Source: Sphingobacterium athyrii
GTDB taxonomy: Bacteria > Bacteroidota > Bacteroidia > Sphingobacteriales > Sphingobacteriaceae
NCBI RefSeq assembly: GCF_003071065.1
Contig: NZ_QCXX01000001.1
Coordinates: forward strand, 62,001 to 126,000
Length of the DNA stretch: 64,000 bases
Reading direction: 5' to 3'
Position 1 is the stretch's first letter; each line of letters opens with the position of its first letter. Made by a program: the position numbers and the translations under genes. The notes beneath the pieces are model-generated. The model worked only from the letters and a program-made list of their open reading frames with translations, was not told where the DNA came from and did not search any database. Below are positions 25,473 to 35,309 of the stretch, one piece after another.

Positions 25473-25987
25473 ATATATAAAGATATGGATAAGATATACC
25501 GTAGCTACTTTTAGAAAACGCCCCATATTTGTTTGCTAATTCCGCCATTACAGTATGCTGAGGCTAAAATAGAACAAATTAACTCTATAGAGAAAAAAAC
25601 AAGGGGGGACAAAGGGGGGACAAATCACAAAAAACTGAAAAACAAACAATTACTATTATCCAACAAAACATTAAAAAAGCACTTTTTAACTTCTCATCGG
25701 ATCCAGCCTAGAGCCACGGCCGCTGTATTCTGTATGAACAATAAAGAAAATTAGCTGCTAGACACAAAAAAGAAGACCTGAGGTTGGGAGCCCCAGGTCT
25801 TAACTAACCAATTATTAACCTAAATTATGAAAAGTCTTTTTATTATTCTATACAGGGAATATTTCAACTATCAGACCAAAAAAAAATGTCGGCTTCTATT
25901 TCACATTTTTTTAACAAATTACTGAGATTGTTATGACGAAGTCTGTTGCTAATGTTCAGTTTGGCAAATTATAGCATGCCATCCCGA
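25473..25987. other. Non-coding stretch with SusC-type leader remnant
   Basis: Contains a 73-codon frame of low-complexity lysine/asparagine composition (25533-25754) that I do not call, and the leader-like element described separately. No tRNA or mobile element visible. Confidence 0.4.
25773..25925 (+). promoter_or_regulatory. Orphan SusC-type leader with hairpin and 32-codon frame
   Basis: Hairpin AAGACCTG ... CAGGTCTT (25773-25801) is followed by TAACCAATTATTAACC and an ATG at 25827. This layout (hairpin, the AACCAATTATTAACC run, then ATGAAA) resembles the 5' leaders of SusC-like TonB-dependent receptor operons in Sphingobacteriia. Here the frame stops after 32 codons (MKSLFIILYREYF...) and no receptor gene follows, so it is probably the remnant of a lost operon. 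Confidence 0.45.
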
Positions 25988-27439
25988 CTAATGGAAGAGC
26001 CTATCAGAAGTAATTTTGTCATAGTTACTGACAGGTTCCGCTGCGACAAGGCCCATAGGATTATTATTCATGAAATGTACCTTATTTGGATATCTTTCGG
26101 CCATCTGTCGTACCAGTTCCAACATATAATGATTGCTAGGATACACCTTAACCTCTGCTCTGATATCATTAAGACAAGCAAACTGACCATACTGATCGAT
26201 ATAACCCATGCCATAAAATCGTCCATTTTCAATAACAATACAGCTTTTTTCTTCGACATTCCGACCCTGATCTATAAATACATAAGAAGGCCTCCGCTTC
26301 GACCATTCATCTATACAACGTTCTATCCGCGTATTATGCAATTCACGATCAGGCAACTCACCCCGAATTGTGGATTTAATTGACAAACTGGCAGTGCCAA
26401 AATGACAAAACTGGACATCAATTTCACCTTCTTTCATAAAGGATTGCAACAACTGAATAGCGTCATATTCCCGCTGAAACAACTGAATACAGTCCTGAAC
26501 GCGATTCATTTTACCAATTGCCAAATGGAGGTAACCATTTTGGTCCTCATAAGAAAATAAGGCAAATTTTGGCTCATAACGTTTGAGTGCCCGATTATAT
26601 TTAGGCCACAGCCGTTTAATTTCAGCGCATTCCAGCAACAGGGACATAAGTTCCGTTCCACAGCGTTCATAACTGATGTGATAGATCTCTTTTAAAAAAT
26701 TTTGCCGTTGTGCCTGAATATTGTTACCTGTAAAATGTGACGATACCCGCTTCTTGATGTTGACGGCTTTTCCCACATAGATTACTTTTCCATTTCTATC
26801 GTGAAAATAATACACACCGGGAGCATCCGGGAGCTGCTCAAACTCCCTAAGATTTAAATGTGGTGGAAAACGCTGATCAATAGCCTTATGTTTGATCATT
26901 TCCTGAAGGACCTGAGCTGTATCCAATGCGCGGAGATACCCAAAAAGGATCGCTGTCGCATCCGCGTCACCGCCTGCACGATGCCGATTTTCAATCGGTA
27001 TATCCAGATAATCACACAAACGACCCAAACTATAAGATAATAGCCCGGGCTTGATCTTACGGGCATAACGCACTGTACATAATTTAATTGAGGACCATTC
27101 TATTCCTGCCTCCTGCAGTTGAAAACGAATAAAGGAGTAATCAAAATTGACATTGTGCGCAACGAAAACCCGATCTTTCAATAAAGCGTGAATATCCGAA
27201 GCAACATCCTCAAACATTGGCGCATCTTTAACCATGTCATTGTCGATGCCGGTCAACGCAAAAATAGAATTGGGAATTTCTATCCCCGGATTTACCAAAG
27301 TCTCCCAACGATGCAGTACCCGATTACCATCGTGTATAACGATCGCAATTTCAGTGATCCGACTGGATTTTGCATTCCCGCCCGTGGTCTCAATATCCAC
27401 AATGGCAAATTCTTGTTTTTTGCTTCGATTCATAGTCAT
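25988..27439 (-). CDS. DnaQ-like 3'-5' exonuclease fused to a GIY-YIG nuclease domain
   Basis: N-terminal DEDDh exonuclease: FAIVDIETTGG, FVAHNVNFDYSF and HRAGGDADATA. From about residue 205 there is a UvrC/Cho-like GIY-YIG domain (APGVYYFHDRNGKVIYVGKAVNIKKRVSSHF), then a long C-terminal region. Fusions of this kind are found in Bacteroidota and Actinobacteria and are presumed to act in nucleotide excision repair. A TATATTTG promoter box at 27455-27448 lies after the longest possible ATG (27514), so a start at 27439 (or 27433) is preferred, giving a very short leader. Confidence 0.88.
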   Translation of the reverse strand: MTMNRSKKQEFAIVDIETTGGNAKSSRITEIAIVIHDGNRVLHRWETLVNPGIEIPNSIFALTGIDNDMVKDAPMFEDVASDIHALLKDRVFVAHNVNFDYSFIRFQLQEAGIEWSSIKLCTVRYARKIKPGLLSYSLGRLCDYLDIPIENRHRAGGDADATAILFGYLRALDTAQVLQEMIKHKAIDQRFPPHLNLREFEQLPDAPGVYYFHDRNGKVIYVGKAVNIKKRVSSHFTGNNIQAQRQNFLKEIYHISYERCGTELMSLLLECAEIKRLWPKYNRALKRYEPKFALFSYEDQNGYLHLAIGKMNRVQDCIQLFQREYDAIQLLQSFMKEGEIDVQFCHFGTASLSIKSTIRGELPDRELHNTRIERCIDEWSKRRPSYVFIDQGRNVEEKSCIVIENGRFYGMGYIDQYGQFACLNDIRAEVKVYPSNHYMLELVRQMAERYPNKVHFMNNNPMGLVAAEPVSNYDKITSDRLFH

Positions 27440-27633
27440 TCTCAACACAAATATACTAACATTTTTAGTAGAAGCATACTTTTTCAAAAGTTTATTAACA
27501 AAGGGAGTCCCCAACCTATGATCGTTTGGTCAATTTTCGGCAATATTCAACAGAATCAACAGTACAGGAAGGTTGTTGATTTGAATTTGTTTATTTTGTA
27601 GCTACTTTTAGATAACACATTAAATCATAATCA

Positions 27634-27915
27634 ATGGAAGTAATACATAAAAACGACGAAAAACATGGCAGTTTTGAGGTAGTAGATCAGGAAAAATCAG
27701 TCGCGCAAATGACATACACCTGGGCTGGTCCAACAAAGTTTATCATTGACCATACTGAAGTCAGCGAAAACTACACAGGTAAGGGATTAGGCAAGCAAAT
27801 GTTAATGACCGCAGTTGCTTTTGCCCGAAAAGAACATCTCAAAATTCTTCCCCTATGTCCTTATGCAAAATCTGTCTTTGACAAAGAGGCGGAATTAGCT
27901 GATGTGCTTTTTTAG
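27634..27915 (+). CDS. Small GNAT-type N-acetyltransferase (YjdJ/COG2388-like)
   Basis: 93 aa minimal acetyltransferase domain: SVAQMTYTWAGPTKFIIDHTEVSENYTGKGLGKQML (acetyl-CoA loop in GKGLGKQ) and the ending LKILPLCPYAKSVFDK, where the CPY motif is typical of the group. Human GTLF3B-like relatives show the same fold; the acceptor substrate is unknown. Ends at a terminator. Confidence 0.88.
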   Translation: MEVIHKNDEKHGSFEVVDQEKSVAQMTYTWAGPTKFIIDHTEVSENYTGKGLGKQMLMTAVAFARKEHLKILPLCPYAKSVFDKEAELADVLF

Positions 27916-27932
27916 TCCAAAGAGAAAACATA

Positions 27933-27974
27933 AAAAGCAGGTTAACCTATCATTGAAAGAGCTAACCTGCTTTT
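27933..27974. terminator. Terminator after the GNAT gene
   Basis: AAAAGCAGGTTA paired with TAACCTGCTTTT (12 bp) around an 18-base loop. T-rich on both sides, so it may also serve the convergent hut operon. Confidence 0.85.
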
Positions 27975-28023
27975 ATTATTTAGACAGAGACTTTCACTGA
28001 AACCTTTCTGCGGATATAATAGC

Positions 28024-29013
28024 TTAAAACCGTTCTAAAAACTTAAAAATAAGATCTGCTCCTAATTTAGCCGTGCGGGCATCGATATCAAAATAAGGGT
28101 TTAATTCAGCAATATCCATCGACCTCAAATTGGGCAGTTCGATGATAGCACTGTACAAATCGAAAAATAATTCATCAGGAACGATACCATTGAAGGCTAG
28201 TGCACTTACACCCGGCGCATAGGGCGCTGCAAATGCATCCAGGTCAATGGTCAGGTATACATAGTCCACCTGAAGGGCAAAGTCCCGTATCTGTCTCCGA
28301 AGCGCAGCCAGTCTATCCGCGACTAAATCCTTTCGTTCAATAATCTGCGTTTGCTTAGATTTTGCATAGGCAATAAGACCTTTCGTATTGCTGATTTGCT
28401 GTATACCAATGGCCAAGTAGTGAAATGATCGCCCCTGGTTGCTGAGGTCTCTTTCGATCTGAAAAAATCCAGTCCCTGAATTCCCCTGTCCTGCGGAAAT
28501 TTCGCGCATATCCAGATGTGCATCAATGTTAATAATCCCGATCCGATATTTCCTGTCGTTCAAGAAGCGCTTGACTCCAAGATAATGACCGTAGGTTACC
28601 TCATGTCCCCCGCCCAAAACAATGGGGAATCCCCCGCCTTTAAGAATGGACGATAGCGCATCTCCAAGAACAGATTGCGAAGACTCCAAATCGTTATCTA
28701 TTAACAGAATATCACCAGCATCCTTAAGTTTAAGTTCATATGAAAAATGAGCTGGTAAATTTGCAAGTACATTCCTTATTGCACTTGGTCCATCCTTCGC
28801 ACCTACCCGCCCTTGGTTCCTACCTACCCCTTCATCACTACAAAATCCCAAAAAAACCAGCGATTGACTCACATTGGGGTCAGCGGACAAATCTATACAG
28901 TCCATCAACTGATGCCAACGCATCCAGTCTCTTTCTTCGCCGTCAACCCGCCCCTTCCATACGGTCTGGTCTCCACGGACATATAAGTCTTTGTGATTAA
29001 ATAAAGGATTCAT
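28024..29013 (-). CDS. hutG: Formimidoylglutamase (arginase/ureohydrolase family)
   Basis: Last step of this hut pathway: hydrolyses N-formimidoyl-glutamate to glutamate and formamide. Manganese-binding motifs of the arginase family are intact: GGGHEVTYGHY, NIDAHLDMR and TIDLDAFAAPYAPGVSA. 329 aa. The ATG overlaps the hutU stop by one base (TGATG), so translation is coupled. It is the fourth gene of hutH-hutI-hutU-hutG. Confidence 0.93.
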   Translation of the reverse strand: MNPLFNHKDLYVRGDQTVWKGRVDGEERDWMRWHQLMDCIDLSADPNVSQSLVFLGFCSDEGVGRNQGRVGAKDGPSAIRNVLANLPAHFSYELKLKDAGDILLIDNDLESSQSVLGDALSSILKGGGFPIVLGGGHEVTYGHYLGVKRFLNDRKYRIGIINIDAHLDMREISAGQGNSGTGFFQIERDLSNQGRSFHYLAIGIQQISNTKGLIAYAKSKQTQIIERKDLVADRLAALRRQIRDFALQVDYVYLTIDLDAFAAPYAPGVSALAFNGIVPDELFFDLYSAIIELPNLRSMDIAELNPYFDIDARTAKLGADLIFKFLERF

Positions 29014-31031
29014 CAGTCTTCATTAAACAATTCATCGATAATATCGTCGTCTACGAGTTGCGCGCGGGTAACCAACAGCGTGCTATTGCTCGCCATCGCA
29101 TTGTCCAAGGCTTGGTTTGCCTCCTTATTACGGGCCCACGCACGCCTTGCAATACCATTATTTACATCAAAATACAACATTTTCTCCAATTTAACGTCAG
29201 CAGCAGCCGAACCGTCAAGCAGCATCCCAAACCCACCGTTGATAACTTCGCCCCATCCAACACCGCCACCATTATGGATAGATACCCAAGTTGCACCTCG
29301 AAAACTATTACCTATTACATTATGGATAGCCATATCAGCTGTAAACTGGCTACCGTCGTAGATGTTGCTTGTCTCCCGATAAGGGGAATCCGTCCCGCTG
29401 ACGTCATGATGGTCACGTCCCAAAACGACCGGGCCTGCCAGGTGTCCTTTTCGGACAGCTTCGTTAAATGCTTTGGCAATCGCGATACGCCCGTTGGAAT
29501 CTGCATACAGAATACGTGCCTGCGACCCGACAACCAATTTATTCTTGCCCGCCTCCTTGATCCATTGGATATTATCCAACATTTGTTGCTGGATCTCCTT
29601 TGGAGCAATGGCCTGAAGGGATGTCAATACATCCATCGCAAGCTGATCTGTCTTTTCCAGATCATTGGCCTCACCGGAGGTACAGACCCAACGAAATGGT
29701 CCAAAACCATAATCAAAGCACATTGGCCCCAAAATATCCTGAACATAAGAAGGATATCGGAACCCATCCCCTTCTGTGTCCAATATGGCAGCTCCGGCAC
29801 GGCTACTTTCCAGCAGAAATGCATTGCCATAGTCAAAGAAATATGTTCCTTTAGCGACGTGCTTATTGATCGCATCCACATGGCGAACCAATGTTGCCTG
29901 TACAAATTGTTTGAATTTATCAGGATCAGCAGCCATCAGCGCATTGGATTCGGCAAAAGATAATCCCATCGGATAATATCCGCCGGACCAGGGATTGTGA
30001 AGCGAAGTCTGATCCGATCCGACAGTTACAAAGATATGCTCACGGTCAAACGCTTCCCAGACTTCCACGATATTACCAATGTAAGCAAAGGATATTGTCT
30101 GTTTTTTGATCATTGCTGCCCGAACCTGCTTCACCAACTGGGCTATATTTTCAACCAGCACATCTACCCACCCCTGCTCGTGTCGTTTTTTAGCTGCCGC
30201 GGGGTTAACCTCCGCGCATACAGTTATACAACCTGCTATATTACCTGCTTTCGGTTGGGCACCACTCATTCCCCCCAGCCCTGAGGTTAAAAATACCTTT
30301 CCTTGAATGGACTCTCCGGCAGGCAACTGCCGACGGAAAGCATTCATGACAGTAATCGTGGTCCCGTGAACAATTCCCTGTGGCCCAATATACATGTACG
30401 AACCAGCTGTCATCTGTCCATACTGTGTGACACCAAGCGCATTATAACGCTCCCAGTCATCCGGCTTGGAGTAATTGGGTATCATCATCCCATTACTGAC
30501 CACAACGCGGGGAGCATGTTCGGATGATGGAAATAATCCCATAGGATGCCCGCTGTACATGTGTAGGGTCTGTTCATCGGTCATCTGAGACAGATAATGC
30601 ATTGTAAGCCGATATTGTGCCCAGTTCTGAAAAACAGCGCCATTACCGCCATAGGTAATCAGTTCATGGGGATGTTGGGCAACCGCAGGGTCCAAATTAT
30701 TCTGAATCATCAGCATAATGGCCGCCGCCTGTTTACTTTTTGCCGGATACGCATCTATTGGCCGCGCATGCATCGCATAGCCTGGTCTAAAACGATACAT
30801 ATAGATCCTGCCGTACTCCTTTAATTCTGTCAAAAACTCCGATGCCAGTTCAGCATGCCATGATTTCGGAAAGTAACGAAGGGCATTCCTCAAGGCCAGT
30901 TTTTCTTCTTTTTTCGAAAGAATGTCCTTGCGCCGTGGTGCATGACTTACCATAGCGTCACGTTCTATTTTGGATGGCAGCTGGGAGGGAATGCCCTCTG
31001 CAACTACTCGACTAAATGTATTGTCCATCAT
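29013..31031 (-). CDS. hutU: Urocanate hydratase
   Basis: Second step of histidine breakdown: urocanate to imidazolonepropionate, with tightly bound NAD+. Motifs: YGGNGAVFQNWAQYRL, SGLGGMSGAQPKAG (dinucleotide binding), and YGFGPFRWVCTSGE containing the conserved active-site cysteine. 672 aa is longer than the 555-aa proteobacterial form but seems usual for the larger type seen in Bacteroidota. It overlaps hutI by four bases. Confidence 0.95.
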   Translation of the reverse strand: MMDNTFSRVVAEGIPSQLPSKIERDAMVSHAPRRKDILSKKEEKLALRNALRYFPKSWHAELASEFLTELKEYGRIYMYRFRPGYAMHARPIDAYPAKSKQAAAIMLMIQNNLDPAVAQHPHELITYGGNGAVFQNWAQYRLTMHYLSQMTDEQTLHMYSGHPMGLFPSSEHAPRVVVSNGMMIPNYSKPDDWERYNALGVTQYGQMTAGSYMYIGPQGIVHGTTITVMNAFRRQLPAGESIQGKVFLTSGLGGMSGAQPKAGNIAGCITVCAEVNPAAAKKRHEQGWVDVLVENIAQLVKQVRAAMIKKQTISFAYIGNIVEVWEAFDREHIFVTVGSDQTSLHNPWSGGYYPMGLSFAESNALMAADPDKFKQFVQATLVRHVDAINKHVAKGTYFFDYGNAFLLESSRAGAAILDTEGDGFRYPSYVQDILGPMCFDYGFGPFRWVCTSGEANDLEKTDQLAMDVLTSLQAIAPKEIQQQMLDNIQWIKEAGKNKLVVGSQARILYADSNGRIAIAKAFNEAVRKGHLAGPVVLGRDHHDVSGTDSPYRETSNIYDGSQFTADMAIHNVIGNSFRGATWVSIHNGGGVGWGEVINGGFGMLLDGSAAADVKLEKMLYFDVNNGIARRAWARNKEANQALDNAMASNSTLLVTRAQLVDDDIIDELFNED

Positions 31032-32287
31032 CGTTCAGTTGAAAATACTTCCTTACCATTTTTCCATACAGCCGAAGGTTCCATACTTCCCTGGTAATAA
31101 GTAATATTTTGATAATTATCGGTCTGAAATAAAGTAAAATCCGCACGCATGCCCTTCATTAGCTTACCACGGTCATGTAGATTCAGGGCCTGTGCGGCGC
31201 GAAAAGTCAACGCTGATAAAACCTCGGCATTGCTTAGTTTTTCCATTGTAGCTAATATGCAGGCGCTGGTCAGCAATTGGCCGATTGGTGCAGAACCCGG
31301 GTTCCAGTCGCTCGCAATCGCCAGACATGCGCCGGCATCCAGCAGTTTTCGTGCCGGAGTGAAAGCACAACCAATGCCAATTGATGCGGCTGGCAATGCT
31401 ACAGCAACTGTATCAGATTGCGCCAAAAACTTGATTTCAACTGCTGTGGATGCTTCTAAATGATCAGCGGATCGCGCTCCCAGTTCCACAGCAACTTGAC
31501 TACCGGACGTACTAAACTGATCCGCGTGAACCGTCAGATCAAAGCCCATTTCTTTGGCTCGTTGCAAATATGGCCTGATCGTTTCCGCATCAAATGCTGT
31601 CTTTTCGATAAAAGCATCCACGCGATTGGACAATTGTTGTGCTTTCAATTCCGGAAAGAGGGTTGCCTCCATGAGGTCAAGATAATCTTTTGCCGTCCCT
31701 TTATAGTCCCTGGGCAGCATATGCGCTGCCAGGCAGGTAGGAATCAAGTCTGCCGCAGCCACTTGATTTGCTTTTTTTATCGCACGCAATATCTTAAGTT
31801 CTTCTTCAATCTGAAGCCCATAACCACTTTTAACTTCAATAGTTGTAACCCCCTGTGCCAATAAAAATGCAGCACGGTCAGCAGTAAGCTCCGTCAAATC
31901 CTCCTCTGTGCAAGCCCTTGTATGGGTGACAGTGCTCCAAATTCCGCCACCAGCTTCCGCAATTTCAAGATACGAAGAACCGGCATTTCGAAGTGCAAAA
32001 TCATTTGCCCGCTGTCCCGCATAACTGATATGAGTATGACAGTCAACAAAACCGGGCAGTGCAACCTGATCACCTTCAAGGCGAATAAGAACTGCTTTAT
32101 CCTGCCATTTTTGGCACAGAAAATCAAAGTCACCGACCTCTTGAACAAGTTCACCTTCGATCAAAATTCCCGCATGTTCAATAACCTGCAGTTTCGCATC
32201 CTTTACGGCGCCCTTCAACGGAATATTGTCCATTGTCAATAATTGCCTGAACGGACCTATCAATTTTAAATCTTTTTCCATTTTCAT
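31028..32287 (-). CDS. hutI: Imidazolonepropionase
   Basis: Third step: opens the imidazolone ring to formimidoylglutamate. 419 aa amidohydrolase with the metal ligands FVDCHTHISYAG (HxH), LTVHADQFS and ASDWNPGSAP. Six bases follow the hutH stop and the 3' end overlaps hutU, so the four genes are one tightly packed operon. Confidence 0.95.
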   Translation of the reverse strand: MKMEKDLKLIGPFRQLLTMDNIPLKGAVKDAKLQVIEHAGILIEGELVQEVGDFDFLCQKWQDKAVLIRLEGDQVALPGFVDCHTHISYAGQRANDFALRNAGSSYLEIAEAGGGIWSTVTHTRACTEEDLTELTADRAAFLLAQGVTTIEVKSGYGLQIEEELKILRAIKKANQVAAADLIPTCLAAHMLPRDYKGTAKDYLDLMEATLFPELKAQQLSNRVDAFIEKTAFDAETIRPYLQRAKEMGFDLTVHADQFSTSGSQVAVELGARSADHLEASTAVEIKFLAQSDTVAVALPAASIGIGCAFTPARKLLDAGACLAIASDWNPGSAPIGQLLTSACILATMEKLSNAEVLSALTFRAAQALNLHDRGKLMKGMRADFTLFQTDNYQNITYYQGSMEPSAVWKNGKEVFSTER

Positions 32288-32293
32288 GTAAGG

Positions 32294-33856
32294 CTAAAAT
32301 GTTTCAAAACGTTCTACCAGCTCCATCGTTATGGCTTTCTGTGGATTGCTTTGACGGCGTAAGCTAATCAGCTCGCCTGATTTGACCAATTCCAATGCGC
32401 TGCTCAACAAAGCTTCCATTGGCTGGTCGGATTCAATATGTGGAATAAACTGGCGTATGCGTTCATGAACGGCTTCCAATGCCGGAGTGGACTGCAGCGG
32501 GTGATGATAATCCTTCGCCTGTGCAGCACATAATAGTTCGACGCTCAGGATTTTATCCACATTATCTATGACTTGAAGCAGCTTTCTACCGGAGATAGAG
32601 CCCATACTCACATGATCTTCCTGCCCCAGCGATGTCGGTATACTGTCTGCGCTAGCAGGAAAACATAAGCCTTTATTTTCACTTGCAATGGCAGCTGTAC
32701 TGTACTGGAGAATCATAAAACCAGAATTGAGTCCTGTCGATTTCATCAACAATTTCGGAACCCCATTGGTTTGCCCTTCTAAGGATAAATAAACCCTGCG
32801 GTCTGATATATTGCCTATTTCAGAAACTGCGAGCGTAGCATAATCCAAAGGCAAGGCAATGGACTGTCCATGGAAACTACCGCCACTGATCGTCAATTCA
32901 TCGTTTATAATAACGGGGTTGTCCGTTACCGAATTGATTTCTAATTCGATCGTATCCTTTAGATGAAGCCAGGCATTACGTGAAGCGCCATGCACCTGTG
33001 GGATACAACGTAAAGAATAGGGATCCTGAACGCGCGAACAATCTTTATGACTTTCTAAAATAGCCGACCCGTAAAGTAAAGCATGGATATTTGAAGCCAC
33101 ATAACGGTTCCCCGAATGTGGGCGAAGCTCATGCAGTTCGGAAAAGAAGGGTTTTATCGAGCCATTTAAGCCTTCAATCATCAATGCAGCAATGATATCT
33201 GCATTTTGAAGTACCCTATTGAATTCACTTACGGCTTTGACGCCATGCGCAGCCATAAATTGTGTCCCATTGATCAATGCCAGCCCCTCTTTAGCCCCCA
33301 ATTGAACTGGTGCAAGATTATGTTTCGCTAAAATTGCTTCCGTTGCATAAATCTCCCCATTGATGCTAACCTTGCCAAGGCCGATCAAAGGCAGAAAAAG
33401 ATGGGACAACGGGGCCAGATCACCCGAGGCGCCGACGGAACCCTGCTTGGGAACAACAGGAACGACATCCTGTTCAATATGCCAGATAATACGTTCTATG
33501 GTACTGTACTGTACCCCGGAGAAACCCTTTGCCAATGCATGAACTTTCAATATCAACATCACTTTAGCCAGGTCATTAGCGATAGGTTCTCCCATTCCCA
33601 CAGCATGACTCTTCAGAATATTTTCTTGCAATAACTGCGTTTGATCCGCGTCAATTAAAGTCGTACAGAGCGGACCAAAACCTGTGTTAATGCCATATAC
33701 AACTTGCCCACGTTCGACAATCTGCCGCACATAAGCGGCACTTCTATCGATATTTGCTTTCACTTCTGCCGAGATCTCTCCCTTAATATCCCCTTTTGCT
33801 ATTGCTAAAGCAATGGAGCAAGTCAAATGTCCACTGCCGTATAAAAATTTTTCCAT
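32294..33856 (-). CDS. hutH: Histidine ammonia-lyase
   Basis: First step: histidine to urocanate and ammonia. The MIO cofactor-forming Ala-Ser-Gly lies in GSVGASGDLAPL (about residue 143). Also visible are YGINTGFGPL and the C-terminal QEDHVSMGS. 520 aa, full length. It is the promoter-proximal gene of the operon and is divergent from a LysR-type regulator, with a 76-base gap that holds a palindrome. Confidence 0.97.
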   Translation of the reverse strand: MEKFLYGSGHLTCSIALAIAKGDIKGEISAEVKANIDRSAAYVRQIVERGQVVYGINTGFGPLCTTLIDADQTQLLQENILKSHAVGMGEPIANDLAKVMLILKVHALAKGFSGVQYSTIERIIWHIEQDVVPVVPKQGSVGASGDLAPLSHLFLPLIGLGKVSINGEIYATEAILAKHNLAPVQLGAKEGLALINGTQFMAAHGVKAVSEFNRVLQNADIIAALMIEGLNGSIKPFFSELHELRPHSGNRYVASNIHALLYGSAILESHKDCSRVQDPYSLRCIPQVHGASRNAWLHLKDTIELEINSVTDNPVIINDELTISGGSFHGQSIALPLDYATLAVSEIGNISDRRVYLSLEGQTNGVPKLLMKSTGLNSGFMILQYSTAAIASENKGLCFPASADSIPTSLGQEDHVSMGSISGRKLLQVIDNVDKILSVELLCAAQAKDYHHPLQSTPALEAVHERIRQFIPHIESDQPMEALLSSALELVKSGELISLRRQSNPQKAITMELVERFETF

Positions 33857-33913
33857 CGTTATTAAGCTTTTATCAAATTTAGCCGCTATATTTAATAATT
33901 AGAAATACCATTT

Positions 33914-33930
33914 TTATCATCAATTGATAA
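33914..33930. promoter_or_regulatory. LysR-type operator candidate between hutH and its regulator
   Basis: Perfect inverted repeat TTATCA-N5-TGATAA, matching the T-N11-A rule of LysR operators, ending two bases before the regulator ATG. It can serve autoregulation and control of the divergent hut promoter. Confidence 0.6.
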
Positions 33931-33932
33931 CC

Positions 33933-34847
33933 ATGAATTATCAGACAGAACTCAGACACCTTCTTTACTTCAAAGTGTTAGCCGAAGAGCTGCATTTCAG
34001 AAAAGCTGCGGAAAGGCTATTTATCGCCCAGCCAGGGCTGAGCCGGCAGATCAAGCAGCTGGAGGAGAATTACCGTGTAACGCTATTGGAACGGAACAAA
34101 CGACATGTATCACTGACCGAAGCAGGCAATTATCTCTTTGAAGAAGTGAAAGAATTGTTTAGGCATTTAGATCAGATTGAGACCCAGCTCCAGAGCTTGG
34201 CAAATGGCAGGATCAGCACACTAAAACTGGGGTTCATCGGCTCAGCAGTACAGACAATATTACCACAATTACTGATCAACCTCAAACAAAAACAACCGGA
34301 TATTGAGCTATCCCTACATGAACTTGCCAATGAAACACAATTGGACCTGATTCAAAAGAAGGAACTTGATTTTGGCTTTGTCCGTCTTTCCGATACGCCC
34401 ATAGGACTACATAGCCTTCCTATCTATACGGAACATTTTAGCCTTGTATTACCAAAAAACCATCCATTATTAATGCAGAAAAAACCAAATCTGTACGCGC
34501 TAAAGAATGAATCGTTTATCCTATTTTCGAAAAATTACAGCCATTCCTATTACGATCTGGTCATGAGTATTTTCCGGGATCATCAGTTTACACCGAAAGT
34601 TACCTTGCGTACCGTAAACGCATTAACAATATTTAATATGGTGGCTCAGGGACTGGGTGTCGCCATCGTTCCCGCTTCTTTAAAGAATGGTTATCAGGTT
34701 GACGTCTGTTTCCTGGAACTGGACAGCTTGCCCCAACGAACGACGCTTTCCCTGGTCTGGAATGCCGAAAACCGTAACCCCGGAATACCTTTCGTTTTGG
34801 ATATTATCGCTTCCCAAAGCCCCGAAGCCATTATTGCTGAAACTTAG
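33933..34847 (+). CDS. LysR-family regulator, probable hut regulator
   Basis: 304 aa from the ATG at 33933 (a TTG at 33924 lies inside the palindrome). N-terminal winged helix: LRHLLYFKVLAEELHFRKAAERLF, then QPGLSRQIKQLEENYRVTLLERNKRHVSLTEAG. The C-terminal two-lobed effector domain is complete. Divergence from hutH suggests it senses a pathway intermediate, perhaps urocanate. This replaces the GntR-type HutC repressor known from proteobacteria. Confidence 0.92.
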   Translation: MNYQTELRHLLYFKVLAEELHFRKAAERLFIAQPGLSRQIKQLEENYRVTLLERNKRHVSLTEAGNYLFEEVKELFRHLDQIETQLQSLANGRISTLKLGFIGSAVQTILPQLLINLKQKQPDIELSLHELANETQLDLIQKKELDFGFVRLSDTPIGLHSLPIYTEHFSLVLPKNHPLLMQKKPNLYALKNESFILFSKNYSHSYYDLVMSIFRDHQFTPKVTLRTVNALTIFNMVAQGLGVAIVPASLKNGYQVDVCFLELDSLPQRTTLSLVWNAENRNPGIPFVLDIIASQSPEAIIAET

Positions 34848-34910
34848 ACTTTTTTTATCGTGGAAATATTTGATATATTTACTTGACTATATATTTTAAA
34901 AAAACAAATT

Positions 34911-35201
34911 ATGATTTTAGAAGTAGCCGTACTACAAATTATCGAGGGACAACAGTCTAATTTCGAACGTGATTATAAAACTGCCTGCCAGTATATCAGC
35001 GCAAGCAAAGGGTATATTACACATTCGCTCCGCAAATGCATAGAAAAGGATAATCAATACATTCTATTGGTTGAATGGGAAACATTAGAAGACCACACTG
35101 TCGGCTTCAGAGAGTCTGACTTGTTTAAAGAATGGGAAAAACTATTGCATCACTATTATGATCCGTTCCCTACCGTAGAACATTATGAAGTGTTAAAATA
35201 G
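34911..35201 (+). CDS. Antibiotic-biosynthesis-monooxygenase (ABM) domain protein
   Basis: 96 aa dimeric ferredoxin-like fold: MILEVAVLQIIEGQQSNFERDYKTA, ILLVEWETLEDHTVGFRESDLFKEW and a final HYEVLK. Members act on quinones or haem or have unknown roles. Same direction as, and 63 bases after, the LysR gene, but followed by luxS with its own promoter. Confidence 0.85.
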   Translation: MILEVAVLQIIEGQQSNFERDYKTACQYISASKGYITHSLRKCIEKDNQYILLVEWETLEDHTVGFRESDLFKEWEKLLHHYYDPFPTVEHYEVLK

Positions 35202-35234
35202 CTTTTTTATCCATCTTTTTTCAATAATATCTAC

Positions 35235-35242
35235 TACCTTTG
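35235..35242 (+). promoter_or_regulatory. luxS -7 box TACCTTTG
   Basis: Exact TAnnTTTG match 67 bases before the luxS ATG, giving a leader of about 60 bases. Confidence 0.55.
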
Positions 35243-35309
35243 TAGAAATTTTAAATTCAACTTTTAACCCCTGTGAAGCCTACAGCTTTACAGTAATGCA
35301 CAGAATAAG

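Noticed and set aside
25533-25754. 73-codon plus-strand frame
   Set aside because: Low-complexity Lys/Asn composition, no ribosome site, lies in a non-coding stretch.
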